In this document: piece by piece, positions 42,137 to 52,021 of the stretch
How positions within the stretch are numbered: position 1 is the first letter of the stretch
How the letters are laid out: the number at the start of each line of letters is the position of its first letter
From: Nannochloris sp. 'desiccata'
Taxonomy: Eukaryota > Chlorophyta > Trebouxiophyceae > Chlorellales > Chlorellaceae
Length of the DNA stretch: 64,000 nucleotides
Direction of reading: 5' to 3'
NCBI GenBank assembly: GCA_019044685.2
Contig: JAGTXX020000005.1
Coordinates: 1 to 64,000, forward strand
The notes under the pieces: generated by a model
Told to the model about the DNA's origin: nothing
What the model saw: only the letters and a program-made list of their open reading frames with translations
The model's database searches: none
Translations under genes and position numbers: made by a program

Positions 42137-42648
42137 TTATGTTTTAGTGCCAGGCATTGGGGGCAACGGGGTTTCTGGCTGTGGCCACTCTGCACTGACT
42201 CTGCCTTCTTCAGCAACCCCTTTCAACATGTTGAGCTGCTCCTGCATTTGGCTTTTGCTCACTTGTAATGTTTGGGTATTTAGGCCCCGCTGTCGAAGCT
42301 CCTGCGATGAAGAAAGAAAAGAGAAAATGGAAAATTCTCAATGATAATGATATTTTAAAGACCGCCGGCAGGTTTTTATTGATTTAATAAATTGGATCTA
42401 AATTGCTAACTAATTGACAAGTACCTAACCGTCAAACTCACCGTCTCCATTTCTTGTCTATTAGGTCCAAATGTACTAATGAATGCTCCACCAAGCACAG
42501 GCCAACTGAAAAAATAAGCAATCTTAAAAGGTGTCGTCCGCTTCGCTCTATAAAAGAAGGCAGCTGCACTGACGCAGAGCATTCCGGCACCTAGTTTGGC
42601 TGCCTGTTTGATATCTAGTTGTCCTTCTTTCCGACGAAGAGGCTCCAT
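42137..42648 (-). CDS. Small membrane protein with coiled-coil tail, family unknown
   Basis: Exon 1 (42442-42648) and exon 2 (42137-42301) join over a GTGAGT...CGCAG intron to give 123 residues. There are one or two hydrophobic segments (A-G-M-L-C-V-S-A-A-A-F-F-Y; F-S-W-P-V-L-G-G-A-F). An amphipathic Gln/Glu-rich helix spans the splice junction (N-R-Q-E-M-E-T-E-L-R-Q-R-G-L), and the tail is Pro-rich. The open frame running smoothly through the junction supports a real gene. No function can be named; a mitochondrial or plastid membrane role is possible. Confidence 0.6.
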
Positions 42649-43207
42649 TGTTTGTCGATTAAGAGAAGTATAGATTTTAAATCGTGTGACTTAGAGATCC
42701 TGCTTGCTCTTCGATCAAGCGAAACAAAATTGAAAGACGTAGGAGCACTGTCGGGACTTGAAATATTTACCGAAATATTGCTTTATTTGATGGAGGGTAT
42801 CTGGGTGCCGAGGGACTACTAGTAGTTGTAGATTGGCTTCAGTAGCTAGACGCAGCATAGCAGCAGCCCACCGTCTCTGTTGAAGCTGTGGTAAGCAGCC
42901 TCCAAGTGCTCTCTTGCAAAAGAACGTATATGGCTCCTCTTTTTCAGGATAGTGATCTACTTCAAGACTCTGCTAATGGCTCTCCTACAGGGAAGCATTG
43001 AGGCAAGAAATCACACTTGCCGCCGGCACCGCCATGAAATGAAAATCACACAGCAGGACAGATTGGCAAACAGATGTTCAGCGATTTCAGTTATATTTAT
43101 ATGCCAGCTGCTTATATTCCGCATAACGCAATAGATTATATCTGTTGCAGAGGCCCAAAAGCAAAAGTATATATGGATGCAACGGATTAATTAATTAATA
43201 AAACAAA
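42649..43207. promoter_or_regulatory. Divergent upstream region before the Dbp4 helicase gene
   Basis: These 559 bases lie between two divergent start codons. Short open stretches exist, but none is convincing. TTAATTAATTAAT just before 43200 is AT-rich and close to the helicase start. Confidence 0.4.
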
Positions 43208-45730
43208 ATGGGTTCAAATAAAAAGCCGCCACGCAAATACCACCAAAAGCGCGATAGGCGTTCCAAACTAGAAGATGTAGAGATCCAAGAGATCAAAAAA
43301 ATCTTAGAAGGGCAGGCCCCTCCTCGTGGCAGCAACCCTCTTGCCATTACCAAACAGTCTGAGCTTCCCACTTTTGTTGCTTCCAGAAAATTTGAAGACT
43401 TCCCTATATCATCTGCCACCAAAGACGCACTAAAAGATGCTAAGTTTACCAATCTGACTGCAATTCAGCGTGCTGCATTGCCTCATGCTCTTTGTGGAAG
43501 GGATGTTCTTGGTGCCGCCAAAACCGGCTCCGGCAAAACTCTCGCCTTCTTAATCCCTTTAATAGAGCATCTATTTAGGGAGAAATGGGGTAGATTGGAC
43601 GGTCTTGGTGCGCTCATCATCTCCCCTACCCGTGAGCTCGCTCTGCAGATCTTTGAAGAACTGAGGAAAGTAGGCAAGCGGCATGAACTCTCTGCCGGTT
43701 TGTTAATTGGTGGCAAAGACGTCGCTGAAGAAGCTTCTCGTGTAGCTGGATTGAATATCTTAGTAGCGACTCCTGGAAGGCTACTGCAGCACATGGATGA
43801 GACTCCAGGCTTTGATGCCAGCTCCCTGCAAGTCCTCGTCCTCGATGAGGCAGATCGAATTCTAGACATGGGATTTTCAGCAACATTGAACGCAATCGTT
43901 GAAAATTTACCTACAAAACGGCAAACCATGCTTTTCTCTGCCACCCAAACGAAAAGCGTGGGTGCATTAGCGCGGCTAAGCTTAAAAGATCCAGAGTACG
44001 TTTCTGTTCATGCAGATGCAGAGGCCCCAACTCCAGTCCGATTAGAACAAGCCTATATGGAGTGCCCTCTCCCCGATAAACTCGATATCCTCTGGTCTTT
44101 TATCAGAACACATCTTCGATCACGTGTTATTATCTTCCTTTCCACTTGCAAACAAGTCCGTTTTGTCTATGAAGCCTTTAGGAGACTTCGACCTGGCGTC
44201 CCACTCCGAGCTCTCCATGGCCGCATGTCCCAATACAAACGTATGGGCGTCTATCAACAGTTCTGTGATTCTAAAGCTGGTGTACTATTCGCTACAGATA
44301 TCGCTGCACGAGGTCTTGATTTTCCTAATGTCGATTGGGTAGTCCAAGCAGACTGCCCCGAGGACGTTGCCGCCTACATTCACCGTGTCGGCCGCACAGC
44401 TCGCTACACTTCTAAAGGCCAAGGATTGATCTTGCTTTTGCCTTCTGAAAAAGAAGGCATGGTTGAGGCGTTGAATGAAGCCAAAATTCCGATTAAAGGG
44501 CTGCGACATAACCCAGCAAAGCTGCAAGCGGTGACTCCCGCCTTGCAAGCGTTGCTATCAAAAGATACAGAATTGAAAGAAACAGCACAAAAAGCGTTAG
44601 TTTCGTACCTTAGATCGACTTTTCTGCAGCCAAACCGTGCGGTTTTTGATGTTACGAAGCTTCCTGTAGCTGAATATGCCCTTAGCATGGGGTTGCCCAC
44701 TGTGCCAAAGTTGCGATTTTTGAAAAGAGGCAGCGCTGCAGCAACGGCAGCAAAGGCAAAGAAGGAAGAAGGAGCGCTGCCCTCTCGTGGCGATGCTGCA
44801 ACGAAATTGAAAGCTCAGCTGAAGGAAGTAAATATGATTAATACTAGGGGAGAGAGTGAAGAAGAAAAAGAAGAAGAAAGCACCGAAGATGTACTTGAAG
44901 AAGAGAACGAAAAGAAAGACGAAAGCAGTGAAGATGAATTGCTTGTAGTAAAAAAACGCCACGCCCCTGAAGATGACGATGAATTAGAAGACGACGAGGA
45001 CAAGGACGCTGCAGCTGCTGCCGCTCTCAGCGCTTCCCTCGGCACTCTTGCCTCAAAGAAGAAGAAGAAAATGAAAATCGATCCTAGAAAATCATCCGGA
45101 AAACGTGTTGTCTTTGATGAAGAAGGTCACGCTGTTGATCCTTTATCTCTTTTGGGCAGCAAAGAGGGTGAAGTAGCTCAGCCTGATGTACATGGCCTCT
45201 TTGCTTCTGTCGCTGAAAGAGCGGCTGCAGCACAGGCTGTTATGGCACGTCGTGATAAAGAAGATAAAGAGGTATTACGTGAGCTTAGGAAAGAAAAGAG
45301 AGATGCAAAGAGAGCGAGAAGGTTGGAGAGGGAAGGACATGGTGGTGCTGGAGCTGTGGCTATGCTGGGGGGAAGCGACGGCGGCTCTGAAGAAGAAGAA
45401 GAAGATGGCGCTGGTGATTATACGGGTATTGATAGCGATGGAGAAGATGTAGGAAGAGATGGAGGCGAATTTGATGTTAGTATGGATTTACTTGATTCTG
45501 ATTCTGAAGGTGAGGAAGAAAGAAGGAACACTGGAGGTGGTGGTGCTGGTCCTGAAGTTGCTCATTTAGGTATGCTGCCCGCTACCACTCCTGCTGCTGT
45601 TGATACTAGTGGTGGTAGTACAAAGGCCGGTAAAAAGAGATCTAAAAAGAAGGAGAATGGCTGTGTCGGTGGAATGTCTTTAGCTGAGCAGGAAGCTTTA
45701 GCGCTCAAGTTACTGCGCCAAGGGAAGTAA
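43208..45730 (+). CDS. DBP4: DEAD-box RNA helicase Dbp4/DDX10
   Basis: A nucleolar ATP-dependent RNA helicase required for 18S rRNA processing and small-subunit assembly. The single exon codes 840 residues. The Dbp4-specific N-terminal block (E-I-Q-E-I-K-K-I-L-E near residue 25; F-E-D-F-P-I-S) precedes the helicase core: Walker A A-K-T-G-S-G-K-T, P-T-R-E-L-A, the D-E-A-D box, S-A-T, and H-R-V-G-R-T-A-R. The C-terminal domain after residue 430 has the family's short motif, followed by long acidic and Lys-rich disordered stretches with K-K-K-K-M-K nuclear signals. Only one ATG start is plausible. Confidence 0.95.
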   Translation: MGSNKKPPRKYHQKRDRRSKLEDVEIQEIKKILEGQAPPRGSNPLAITKQSELPTFVASRKFEDFPISSATKDALKDAKFTNLTAIQRAALPHALCGRDVLGAAKTGSGKTLAFLIPLIEHLFREKWGRLDGLGALIISPTRELALQIFEELRKVGKRHELSAGLLIGGKDVAEEASRVAGLNILVATPGRLLQHMDETPGFDASSLQVLVLDEADRILDMGFSATLNAIVENLPTKRQTMLFSATQTKSVGALARLSLKDPEYVSVHADAEAPTPVRLEQAYMECPLPDKLDILWSFIRTHLRSRVIIFLSTCKQVRFVYEAFRRLRPGVPLRALHGRMSQYKRMGVYQQFCDSKAGVLFATDIAARGLDFPNVDWVVQADCPEDVAAYIHRVGRTARYTSKGQGLILLLPSEKEGMVEALNEAKIPIKGLRHNPAKLQAVTPALQALLSKDTELKETAQKALVSYLRSTFLQPNRAVFDVTKLPVAEYALSMGLPTVPKLRFLKRGSAAATAAKAKKEEGALPSRGDAATKLKAQLKEVNMINTRGESEEEKEEESTEDVLEEENEKKDESSEDELLVVKKRHAPEDDDELEDDEDKDAAAAAALSASLGTLASKKKKKMKIDPRKSSGKRVVFDEEGHAVDPLSLLGSKEGEVAQPDVHGLFASVAERAAAAQAVMARRDKEDKEVLRELRKEKRDAKRARRLEREGHGGAGAVAMLGGSDGGSEEEEEDGAGDYTGIDSDGEDVGRDGGEFDVSMDLLDSDSEGEEERRNTGGGGAGPEVAHLGMLPATTPAAVDTSGGSTKAGKKRSKKKENGCVGGMSLAEQEALALKLLRQGK

Positions 45731-46057
45731 GACTATCCATAAATATTTGATTTAATAAATAAAATACATGTTATGCGCCTAAAGATGTACTTATTTTGTG
45801 CTTTGGATGTTTGGATTTTGTTTTAAATCAATTACTTATATTGCAACAAGTTGAAGTAGACAGATAAGAACAAAGGTAGGGGGAGTAAGAATAAAAAACG
45901 AGTGCATATGTCGATGGGTACAATAGTTATTATACACTACAGTTTATAGAAGAGAACTGACGAGAGAGATTTTTGAATAGATATAACTCATAGTAAGATG
46001 AATGAAAAGAAAAAAGCGCAAACACTATATCGTCGACAATATATCTATGGTAATAAC
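45731..46057. other. Convergent intergenic region, Dbp4 and GT49 genes
   Basis: These 327 bases hold two converging 3' ends. Nothing further is recognised. Confidence 0.4.
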
Positions 46058-47812
46058 TTAAATATAGCAAAGCTCTTGCAGACCTACTGCAGGAACATAC
46101 TTTCCTTTCATTGCAGCCTCCTTATGCCTTAAAAACAAGGCTATATTTGCTCTTTCCTGTTCGTCTCCACCTTGATCACCTACAACGTGATCAAACGGCG
46201 CTAATCGCACAGCCCAGACTCCCCCAAGCGTCGACCACGTGGTATTTCTCGCAAGATATTCAGCGTGGCGCACGAAAAGTGCTTGAGAATAGGCAGCTCC
46301 TCTGAGCCGTTCATCAAACCAGGGCACCTTTACAGTCAACATAAGAGCCAAAGGAGCAGCCCCATCGCCTAAAGTGGTGGTATTCAGAGTATATTGTTGG
46401 GCTGCCCATTTAGAAAACTCTGCAGTCATTAATTTTTCGTCGTTTTCGAGGCCCCAACCTAAAGGGCCTTTCATTTGGTTTGTTCTGACTTGTTTAATTA
46501 TACCACCTCTATAAGCAGAACTGGCAAGCTCCATAGCAAGCTGTCTGCCTATTCTGCCGTACCAAGTGTTAATAGGCGATAAGGCAGGGATCAGGACGCC
46601 TGGAGTGGTGTTTGCAGCCTTTAGAACTTGGCTTGCAAGGTCTTTAGAGGCGAGTGCCTGAGGCAAACTCGCGCTGACTAAATGCATGCCATCAGATAAA
46701 AACACAGCTTTCGTGGAAACCAAGCGTAAAGCACGGTTCCGAAGAGCGTTCGTAGGCTCACCACGGTCACTAGAGCACAAATTTTCGACTAAAACCTCTG
46801 CAGATAAGCGGCATGATGTTTCAGGTCCAGCGTTTTCAATATTTTTAGCCACCCGGAGAACTTCAGCAACCGCGGCATCAAGCCCTGAGAAATTGGCAGG
46901 ACGGCCATTGACTACAGGGATATAAATAGATGCTGCTAAAGGCAAACCAGCCCATAAAGTGCATTGATCTTCTAATACGTGGAGACGAGAAATGGGGACT
47001 TGAGTGACGAGGGTGACAAGGTCACCATCATTTGCTGAATCAGCATTCTGGACTCCTACAATTTTACTCTTTTCTACTGCTTTCGATGCTGGATCGTATC
47101 CAATATGCGCTATACTACGCAAATCAGGTGAATCATTGCCCCAATCTGCTTCACAAATCCGCGCCTCACTACCGGCTTCCTTCACGCTCCGCTGGCGGAG
47201 TTGCTTGGAATCTAATAATGACTGACGGGCTGAACGAGCACGCTGAGACCATTCTGAGCCATCTTTTGAACATATCCAGCTTGCAAGGGAGCTTTCTAAG
47301 ACGCTATCGGGAATTGGCTCCCCAGGAACTAGCAGGCTGGCCTCTCTGTCAGCGGCGCGTTGCAGTGCAAAGGCGACAGAAGGTGGAGCTACAACATGAG
47401 AAATGAAGGGCAAAAATCTAACAACGTTGCGCTTGATATTATTAAAGCTACCAGGTCTAGAGTCTTGGAAGATTAAAGCAGCGCAATTCATCTGCACACA
47501 CAATAATCGTGAGATTCAACAGTCAGGATGTTAGCATCTTATTCGATTATATCTTCCTGGAGAATATCAACAAGCCGTAATCTTAGATAATAAATATAAA
47601 GATATATATCTTACTGTCAAAATTAGACAAACAAAGTACACTAGAGACAATCTCCAGCTTCTAGGACGGCGAGAGATGGGAGATGGCCAGGGAGATGCAT
47701 TGCCTGGAGATCCAGTATATGCAGGGATCAAAATCCCTAATTCCTTTTCTTGAAAATAATCATCCCAATGAGGGTGAAATTTCACTTTGATTCCATACTC
47801 TTCGGTTGCCAT
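46058..47812 (-). CDS. LARGE/B4GAT1-like type II membrane glycosyltransferase (GT49)
   Basis: GT49 enzymes add sugars to glycans in the Golgi; animal members act on dystroglycan. Exon 1 (47615-47812) joins exon 2 (46058-47491) over a GTAAGA...TGCAG intron, giving 543 residues. The junction completes a signal anchor of about 20 residues (L-S-L-V-Y-F-V-C-L-I-L-T-M-N-C-A). The luminal part follows LARGE in order: T-L-V-T-Q-V-P-I-S-R-L-H-V-L-E, a Trp, N-A-L-R-N-R-A-L, V-F-L-S-D, L-I-P-A, F-S-K-W, and F-D-E-R-L-R-G near the end. The metal-binding D-x-D appears as S-D-G-M-H, so the second Asp is missing. The acceptor is unknown. GT49 assignment is by motif order. Confidence 0.7.
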
Positions 47813-48136
47813 TGTGCAGATCTGTGAGTAAAGTGCGTTATGCTGCACCCAATATTTATGAAAACAAATACCCAGAAGGAATCTGAAGGTATCTATCAAA
47901 ATGATTCCCTTAGATGGTCGTCAGGCCTTATAATAATAAATGGCAGTTGGGTGGAAAGAAAAATTAGTTGAGCGGTATATTGAGGTTTTGGGCCAGAATC
48001 GTAGAATAAATTACTTTATTTAAAATGATCTGGGCTGTCAGAGTAATAAGATACGCGTAGAAGTGAGAAATTGGCGGGTAAAAATCATTTTTGAACTACA
48101 TCATTTCGTGACAGTTGAGAGTTTCACGATTCATAA
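47813..48136. promoter_or_regulatory. Upstream region of the GT49 gene and GHMP kinase 3' flank
   Basis: These 324 bases lie between two minus-strand genes. No ORF, RNA or repeat is recognised. Confidence 0.4.
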
Positions 48137-49382
48137 TCACGAAGAAGCAAACCCATTCATCCCTTGCTTCGTTGCTTCCAAACTCACTTTCAAACATTGT
48201 ACGTGAAGCGTCTCCTCTAATATTCTACAAACCTGTTCTTGCGCTTCTTCACTTTTGACAAGCAATTGTGCTGTACCATCTCCTTGAGACCCAACTCCTT
48301 TCCCACCCCATATTAATTCTTGAATAGCACTATACTCCAGCACCTTATGTAAAACAGGGCTACCCTCTACACCCAACTGATCAGGACACATTGGTCCAGC
48401 ATAGGTGTCAAAATAGAGTTGAGCTTCACATAAGACGTTTCCTAATTCTTCTGCTCGTCCAGCTTCTAGTGCTCTCTCTGCCTTGCTCGTTATCTTTTCA
48501 TTGATATTACCAAACAGATTTACTAGAGCTTTTTCTTTCTCATTACTAGGGTGTGGGTAGGCCCGTTGCAAGGCGTCTAATATTTGTACCGTATCTTTCT
48601 GCGCTTTCAAATCAACAAGCACAAGATGCAGCGTCTTTGCTAGTTTGAGGGGCTTTACTTTCAATACATCGCCTGAATACGTCATTACAACAGGTACAGA
48701 TCCATATGCAACTGCTTGGTCCATTCTTCCACATTGACTCGGTGTTAATCGTTCTCCATAGAAGGCTGCTTGCATCTCTCCACGTGTCGTGAGGTTGAGA
48801 TTAAAAGATTGATTAAATGCGCGAGCTACCAGGACACACATTGCCGCAGAGCTTGATAGACCTTTTTTTAAGGGTAGAGTGGTCTTATAATTGTCTATCT
48901 CTAAGCCTCCTACGTGGTATTCAGTTGTAAACACGTAGGCAACGCCAGCAGCATAGCTGAAAAAACCGCCGCCCTGGGCTTCTGCTGCTAATACATCCTC
49001 GTCTAATGACAACTCAGTTTGAAAGATTTTGCCATCTTCCGTTGTAGATCGTAGACGAAGCACACGTTCTTCTAATGTGCGTACTTTGGCGTAGAGGCCG
49101 TATGTTAAGCCAGCAACTATGGTTCGGCCGGGAGGGATGAGTTCGTGGTTGTATCTGCAGAGCAAAAAGAGACGTGCTTTATGGTGATTAAAAACCCAGC
49201 CGATTATTTTATTTTTAAATGTGGTGGTCGTTAAATCAGCGATTGAGACTGTTGTATCGTTAACTGATCTTTTGATTAAATCATCATCTTTCTCACTTTC
49301 TCATTGCACCACTCCAGTCACTGTGCTCTCCTACGATGCATAGCCTACCAGGCACAAAAAGCTCTAGCGTGTCATCTGCCAT
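48137..49382 (-). CDS. GHMP-family sugar kinase, cyanobacterial type
   Basis: ATP-dependent small-molecule kinase of the galactokinase/mevalonate kinase superfamily. Exon 1 (49297-49382) and exon 2 (48137-49154) join over a GTGAGA...TGCAG intron, giving 367 residues. Exon 1 supplies the substrate-site motif P-G-R-L-C-I-V-G-E-H-S-D-W-S-G; exon 2 gives the phosphate loop L-P-L-K-K-G-L-S-S-S-A-A and the late G-G-K-G-V-G-S-Q-G-D-G. From memory the layout (G-E-H-S-D-W, T-P-S-x-C-G-R-M-D-Q) matches a cyanobacterial group of GHMP kinases, so plastid-derived ancestry is possible. The substrate cannot be read from sequence. It shares 171 bases of upstream sequence with the divergent transporter gene. 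Confidence 0.85.
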
Positions 49383-49553
49383 GTTACTTAAATTGTAATT
49401 TGGTTGCAAAGGAACTCAAGTTTTGATCTCCAGGGCGCAGCGCCATTTGAAACAAATTTGAGGGTTGCCTTCTGTCAAAACGCAGCAAAATAAATTTAGA
49501 TCACATTTGCATACGACTGTACATGAAATAGACCGCGAGAGCTAACCTTGAAC
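49383..49553. promoter_or_regulatory. Bidirectional promoter region, GHMP kinase and transporter
   Basis: Only 171 bases separate the two divergent start codons. Confidence 0.5.
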
Positions 49554-51109
49554 ATGGCGGGAACGCCAGGCGAGTGGTTATTTGACCCTCGAAAATTCCT
49601 AATTATATTTTGTTGCTTGCAATTACTTATCTATGCAGAGCGAGGTGAGCAAGTAAACATATCACTGCATTGCAATTATTTTTCTCTTTCAGAATTTCTT
49701 GGGTTCATGCCTCACGCCTGGTATTCTTTCCAAAATTTCAAGGTGCCTTTGCCAGCAACGGAATAAACGCCAGCCTCAAAGAAGAGTTCAGCCTCTCCTT
49801 AATTGAAGATGGTCTACTCCCTGCAGCATTCATGGTCGGGCTTTTGATATCCTCTCCGATCTTTGCTGAAGCTGCCAAACACACGAGAGCATTCTACTTG
49901 ATAGCGATTGGATTATCGATTTGGGCCGCTGCAGTTTTTGTCTCGGGGCTGTCTATAGGCTTTTTCAGTCTCTTACTATGTCGTATGGCTGTAGGAGTCG
50001 GTGAAGCAAGTTTCGTCGCATTAGCTGCACCGTTTATCGACGATGTAGCGCCTCCACAAGCCAAGGCAAAGTGGCTAGCTATATTTTTTCTCTGTATACC
50101 TTGTGGCTTTGCCCTCGGCTTTCTTTACGGCGGGTTAGTTGCTTCTAGTCTGGGATGGAGATTTGCATTCTTTATTGAAGGCGCATCAGCTATCCCATTC
50201 ATCATACTAAGCTATAATGCACCAGCAATGATGGATCTCCGGGGCACCCACAACGAAGAAGAACAAGACACACTTAATGGAGAAAGACACCAGAACCTCG
50301 CAGCTGCCCACAATACCCTATCTCCTAGATTGAACGAAGCTGGTAGGGATATGCTAAAACTTGCAGAACGACCATTATATCTGTGGGTAGTAGCAGGAAT
50401 GACGGCATACACTGCTGTGGTCGGTACTATGAGCTACTATGGACCACAGGCGGCAACTGCTCTTTTTGCTATAAGCCCCCGTTCAGTGGACTTGGCCTTT
50501 GGGGGGTTAACTGTCTTTACAGGGGTAGTAGGAACCCTTTCTGGTGGATTATTACTGGATAGATGGGGTAGCACGCTACAAAACGGTACTTATCTCTGTT
50601 TTCTTGGACTGGCCAGTGGCTCTGTTTTTCTTATTCTAGCGTTTGTGTTGACAAAATCGTTTTATACTTTTTGTTTGGTGTTTTCGTTAGGTCAGTGTGC
50701 GATGTTTAGTACAATGGCACCGGGAAATGCTATTGTTATGTGGTCAGTACCACCAGGGCTACGGCCATTAGCTATCTCCTTATCGGTGGTTGCAATGCAT
50801 CTTTTGGGCGATGTGCCCGCGCCACCTCTAGCAGGGCTGTTACAAAGCAAAGTGCAGAATTGGAGAATAACTATGGCTGTGCTGGCTTGTTTGTTGATAC
50901 TTGGAGCAGGGTTTTATTTAATAGGTGTTGTAGCCGCAAAGACGGCGATAGATTTTAGAAATGTTGAAGAAATTGGAGGAGGAGTAGAAAATGGTGCTGA
51001 CGGCGAAGAATTTTATGAAGATGGTAGCAGCATTCATAGTTCAGTGCGTATCAGCACTAGTATACCACCGCCAGAAGGAAGGACAACTCCTGAAGAGACG
51101 TTGCTATAA
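49554..51109 (+). CDS. Spinster-like major facilitator transporter
   Basis: Twelve-helix secondary carrier of the Spns group (sphingolipid/lysolipid transporters in animals; plant members are less defined). Exon 1 (49554-49644) and exon 2 (49743-51109) join at G|GT to restore Y-A-E-R-G-A-F-A-S-N-G-I-N, the Spinster loop; the product has 485 residues. Other family blocks are E-D-G-L-L-P-A-A-F-M-V-G-L-L and C-R-M-A-V-G-V-G-E-A-S-F. The central cytosolic loop (about residues 190-215) is charged and the last 45 residues are acidic. The upstream TTG-initiated extension is not needed, since an ATG lies two codons later. Confidence 0.88.
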
Positions 51110-51244
51110 GAAGATCTGTTTTATCTGCTTGGTTCTGGTGATAAGATATCTCTTTTTGTACGATTATATATTATTTAATTGATTTTGTATTTCAGTTCAT
51201 TTCTACAGTTTGAAAAAATGAATGCTACTGTTTAATAACGCCAG

Positions 51245-51955
51245 TTACTTCTTTCCAAGTCTTCCAATCAATTCAACATCAAAGTACAACGTAGAATTCG
51301 CGGGAATCAATCCACCGCCAACTGAACGGTCTCCATATCCAAGCGCAGGTGGAATTATAAGTTGACGCTTTCCACCTGGCAGCATGGGAGATACCCCCTC
51401 TCCGCCTAAAATACCCTCATCCCAGCCTTTGATCACTTGACCTGTGCCCACAGCAAAGCCGAGCGGCCTTCCCCTTTCATAGCTGGAGTCAAATGTGCCT
51501 GATGCAGTGTCACTATCCAGTCTGCCGTTATAATGGACCTTGATAAAAGATCCCTTGACAGGTGGATCACCAGAACCGAGCTTCACGTCGCAGTATTGAA
51601 GACCGTCAGCAACTTTTATCATGTCCGGGCAAGCGCTGGTCATGGCAAGTGCTGGACCAGGAGTAGTAGAGAAGAGGAGGACTGCTCCAGCAGCAGCTGC
51701 TGCACATTGCTTGATGTAGTTAATTGGCATTAGTGCACGAACTGGGGTGGCAACATGGCAGCGAGCACTGGAGCATCTCTGCTGTAAAGATTTGGAAGAA
51801 TTGATCTTCACGGGGTTCATGCAGCCCTTGCGAAAATTGTTTGATCGCAATGTAACAGCCCTCATAGTGATCTCTGTTATTTTATTATGTCGGATGATGG
51901 TTGGTAAGCCGCTGTTATAAGGAAGTTTTGGGTTGCTAAAATTGTGAGGAAACAT
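51245..51955 (-). CDS. FKBP-type peptidyl-prolyl isomerase, thylakoid lumen
   Basis: Catalyses cis-trans prolyl isomerisation. The FKBP domain fills residues 125-236 (V-H-Y-N-G-R-L, F-D-S-S-Y, G-W-D-E-G-I-L, L-I-I-P-P-A-L-G-Y-G). Ahead of it lies a bipartite plastid targeting region: a Ser/Arg-rich stretch, a hydrophobic Ala-rich core and A-L-A-M as lumen-type cleavage site. Twin-Arg before the core is not obvious, so Sec import is likely. From the ATG at 51955 the product has 236 residues; the Met at 51865 is an alternative start that gives a more typical transit peptide. The gene is divergent from the sulfurtransferase with just 66 bases between start codons. Confidence 0.92.
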   Translation of the reverse strand: MFPHNFSNPKLPYNSGLPTIIRHNKITEITMRAVTLRSNNFRKGCMNPVKINSSKSLQQRCSSARCHVATPVRALMPINYIKQCAAAAAGAVLLFSTTPGPALAMTSACPDMIKVADGLQYCDVKLGSGDPPVKGSFIKVHYNGRLDSDTASGTFDSSYERGRPLGFAVGTGQVIKGWDEGILGGEGVSPMLPGGKRQLIIPPALGYGDRSVGGGLIPANSTLYFDVELIGRLGKK

Positions 51956-52021
51956 TTTTGCTATCGTGAATCTTTAAATGGCATTAAGCACAGGATGTTT
52001 CAGGGTAAATAATTCATAATA
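51956..52021. promoter_or_regulatory. 66-base gap between divergent FKBP and sulfurtransferase starts
   Basis: If the upstream exon of the sulfurtransferase gene is right, two divergent genes share a 66-base gap. If the FKBP uses its second Met at 51865, the gap is 156 bases. Confidence 0.4.
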
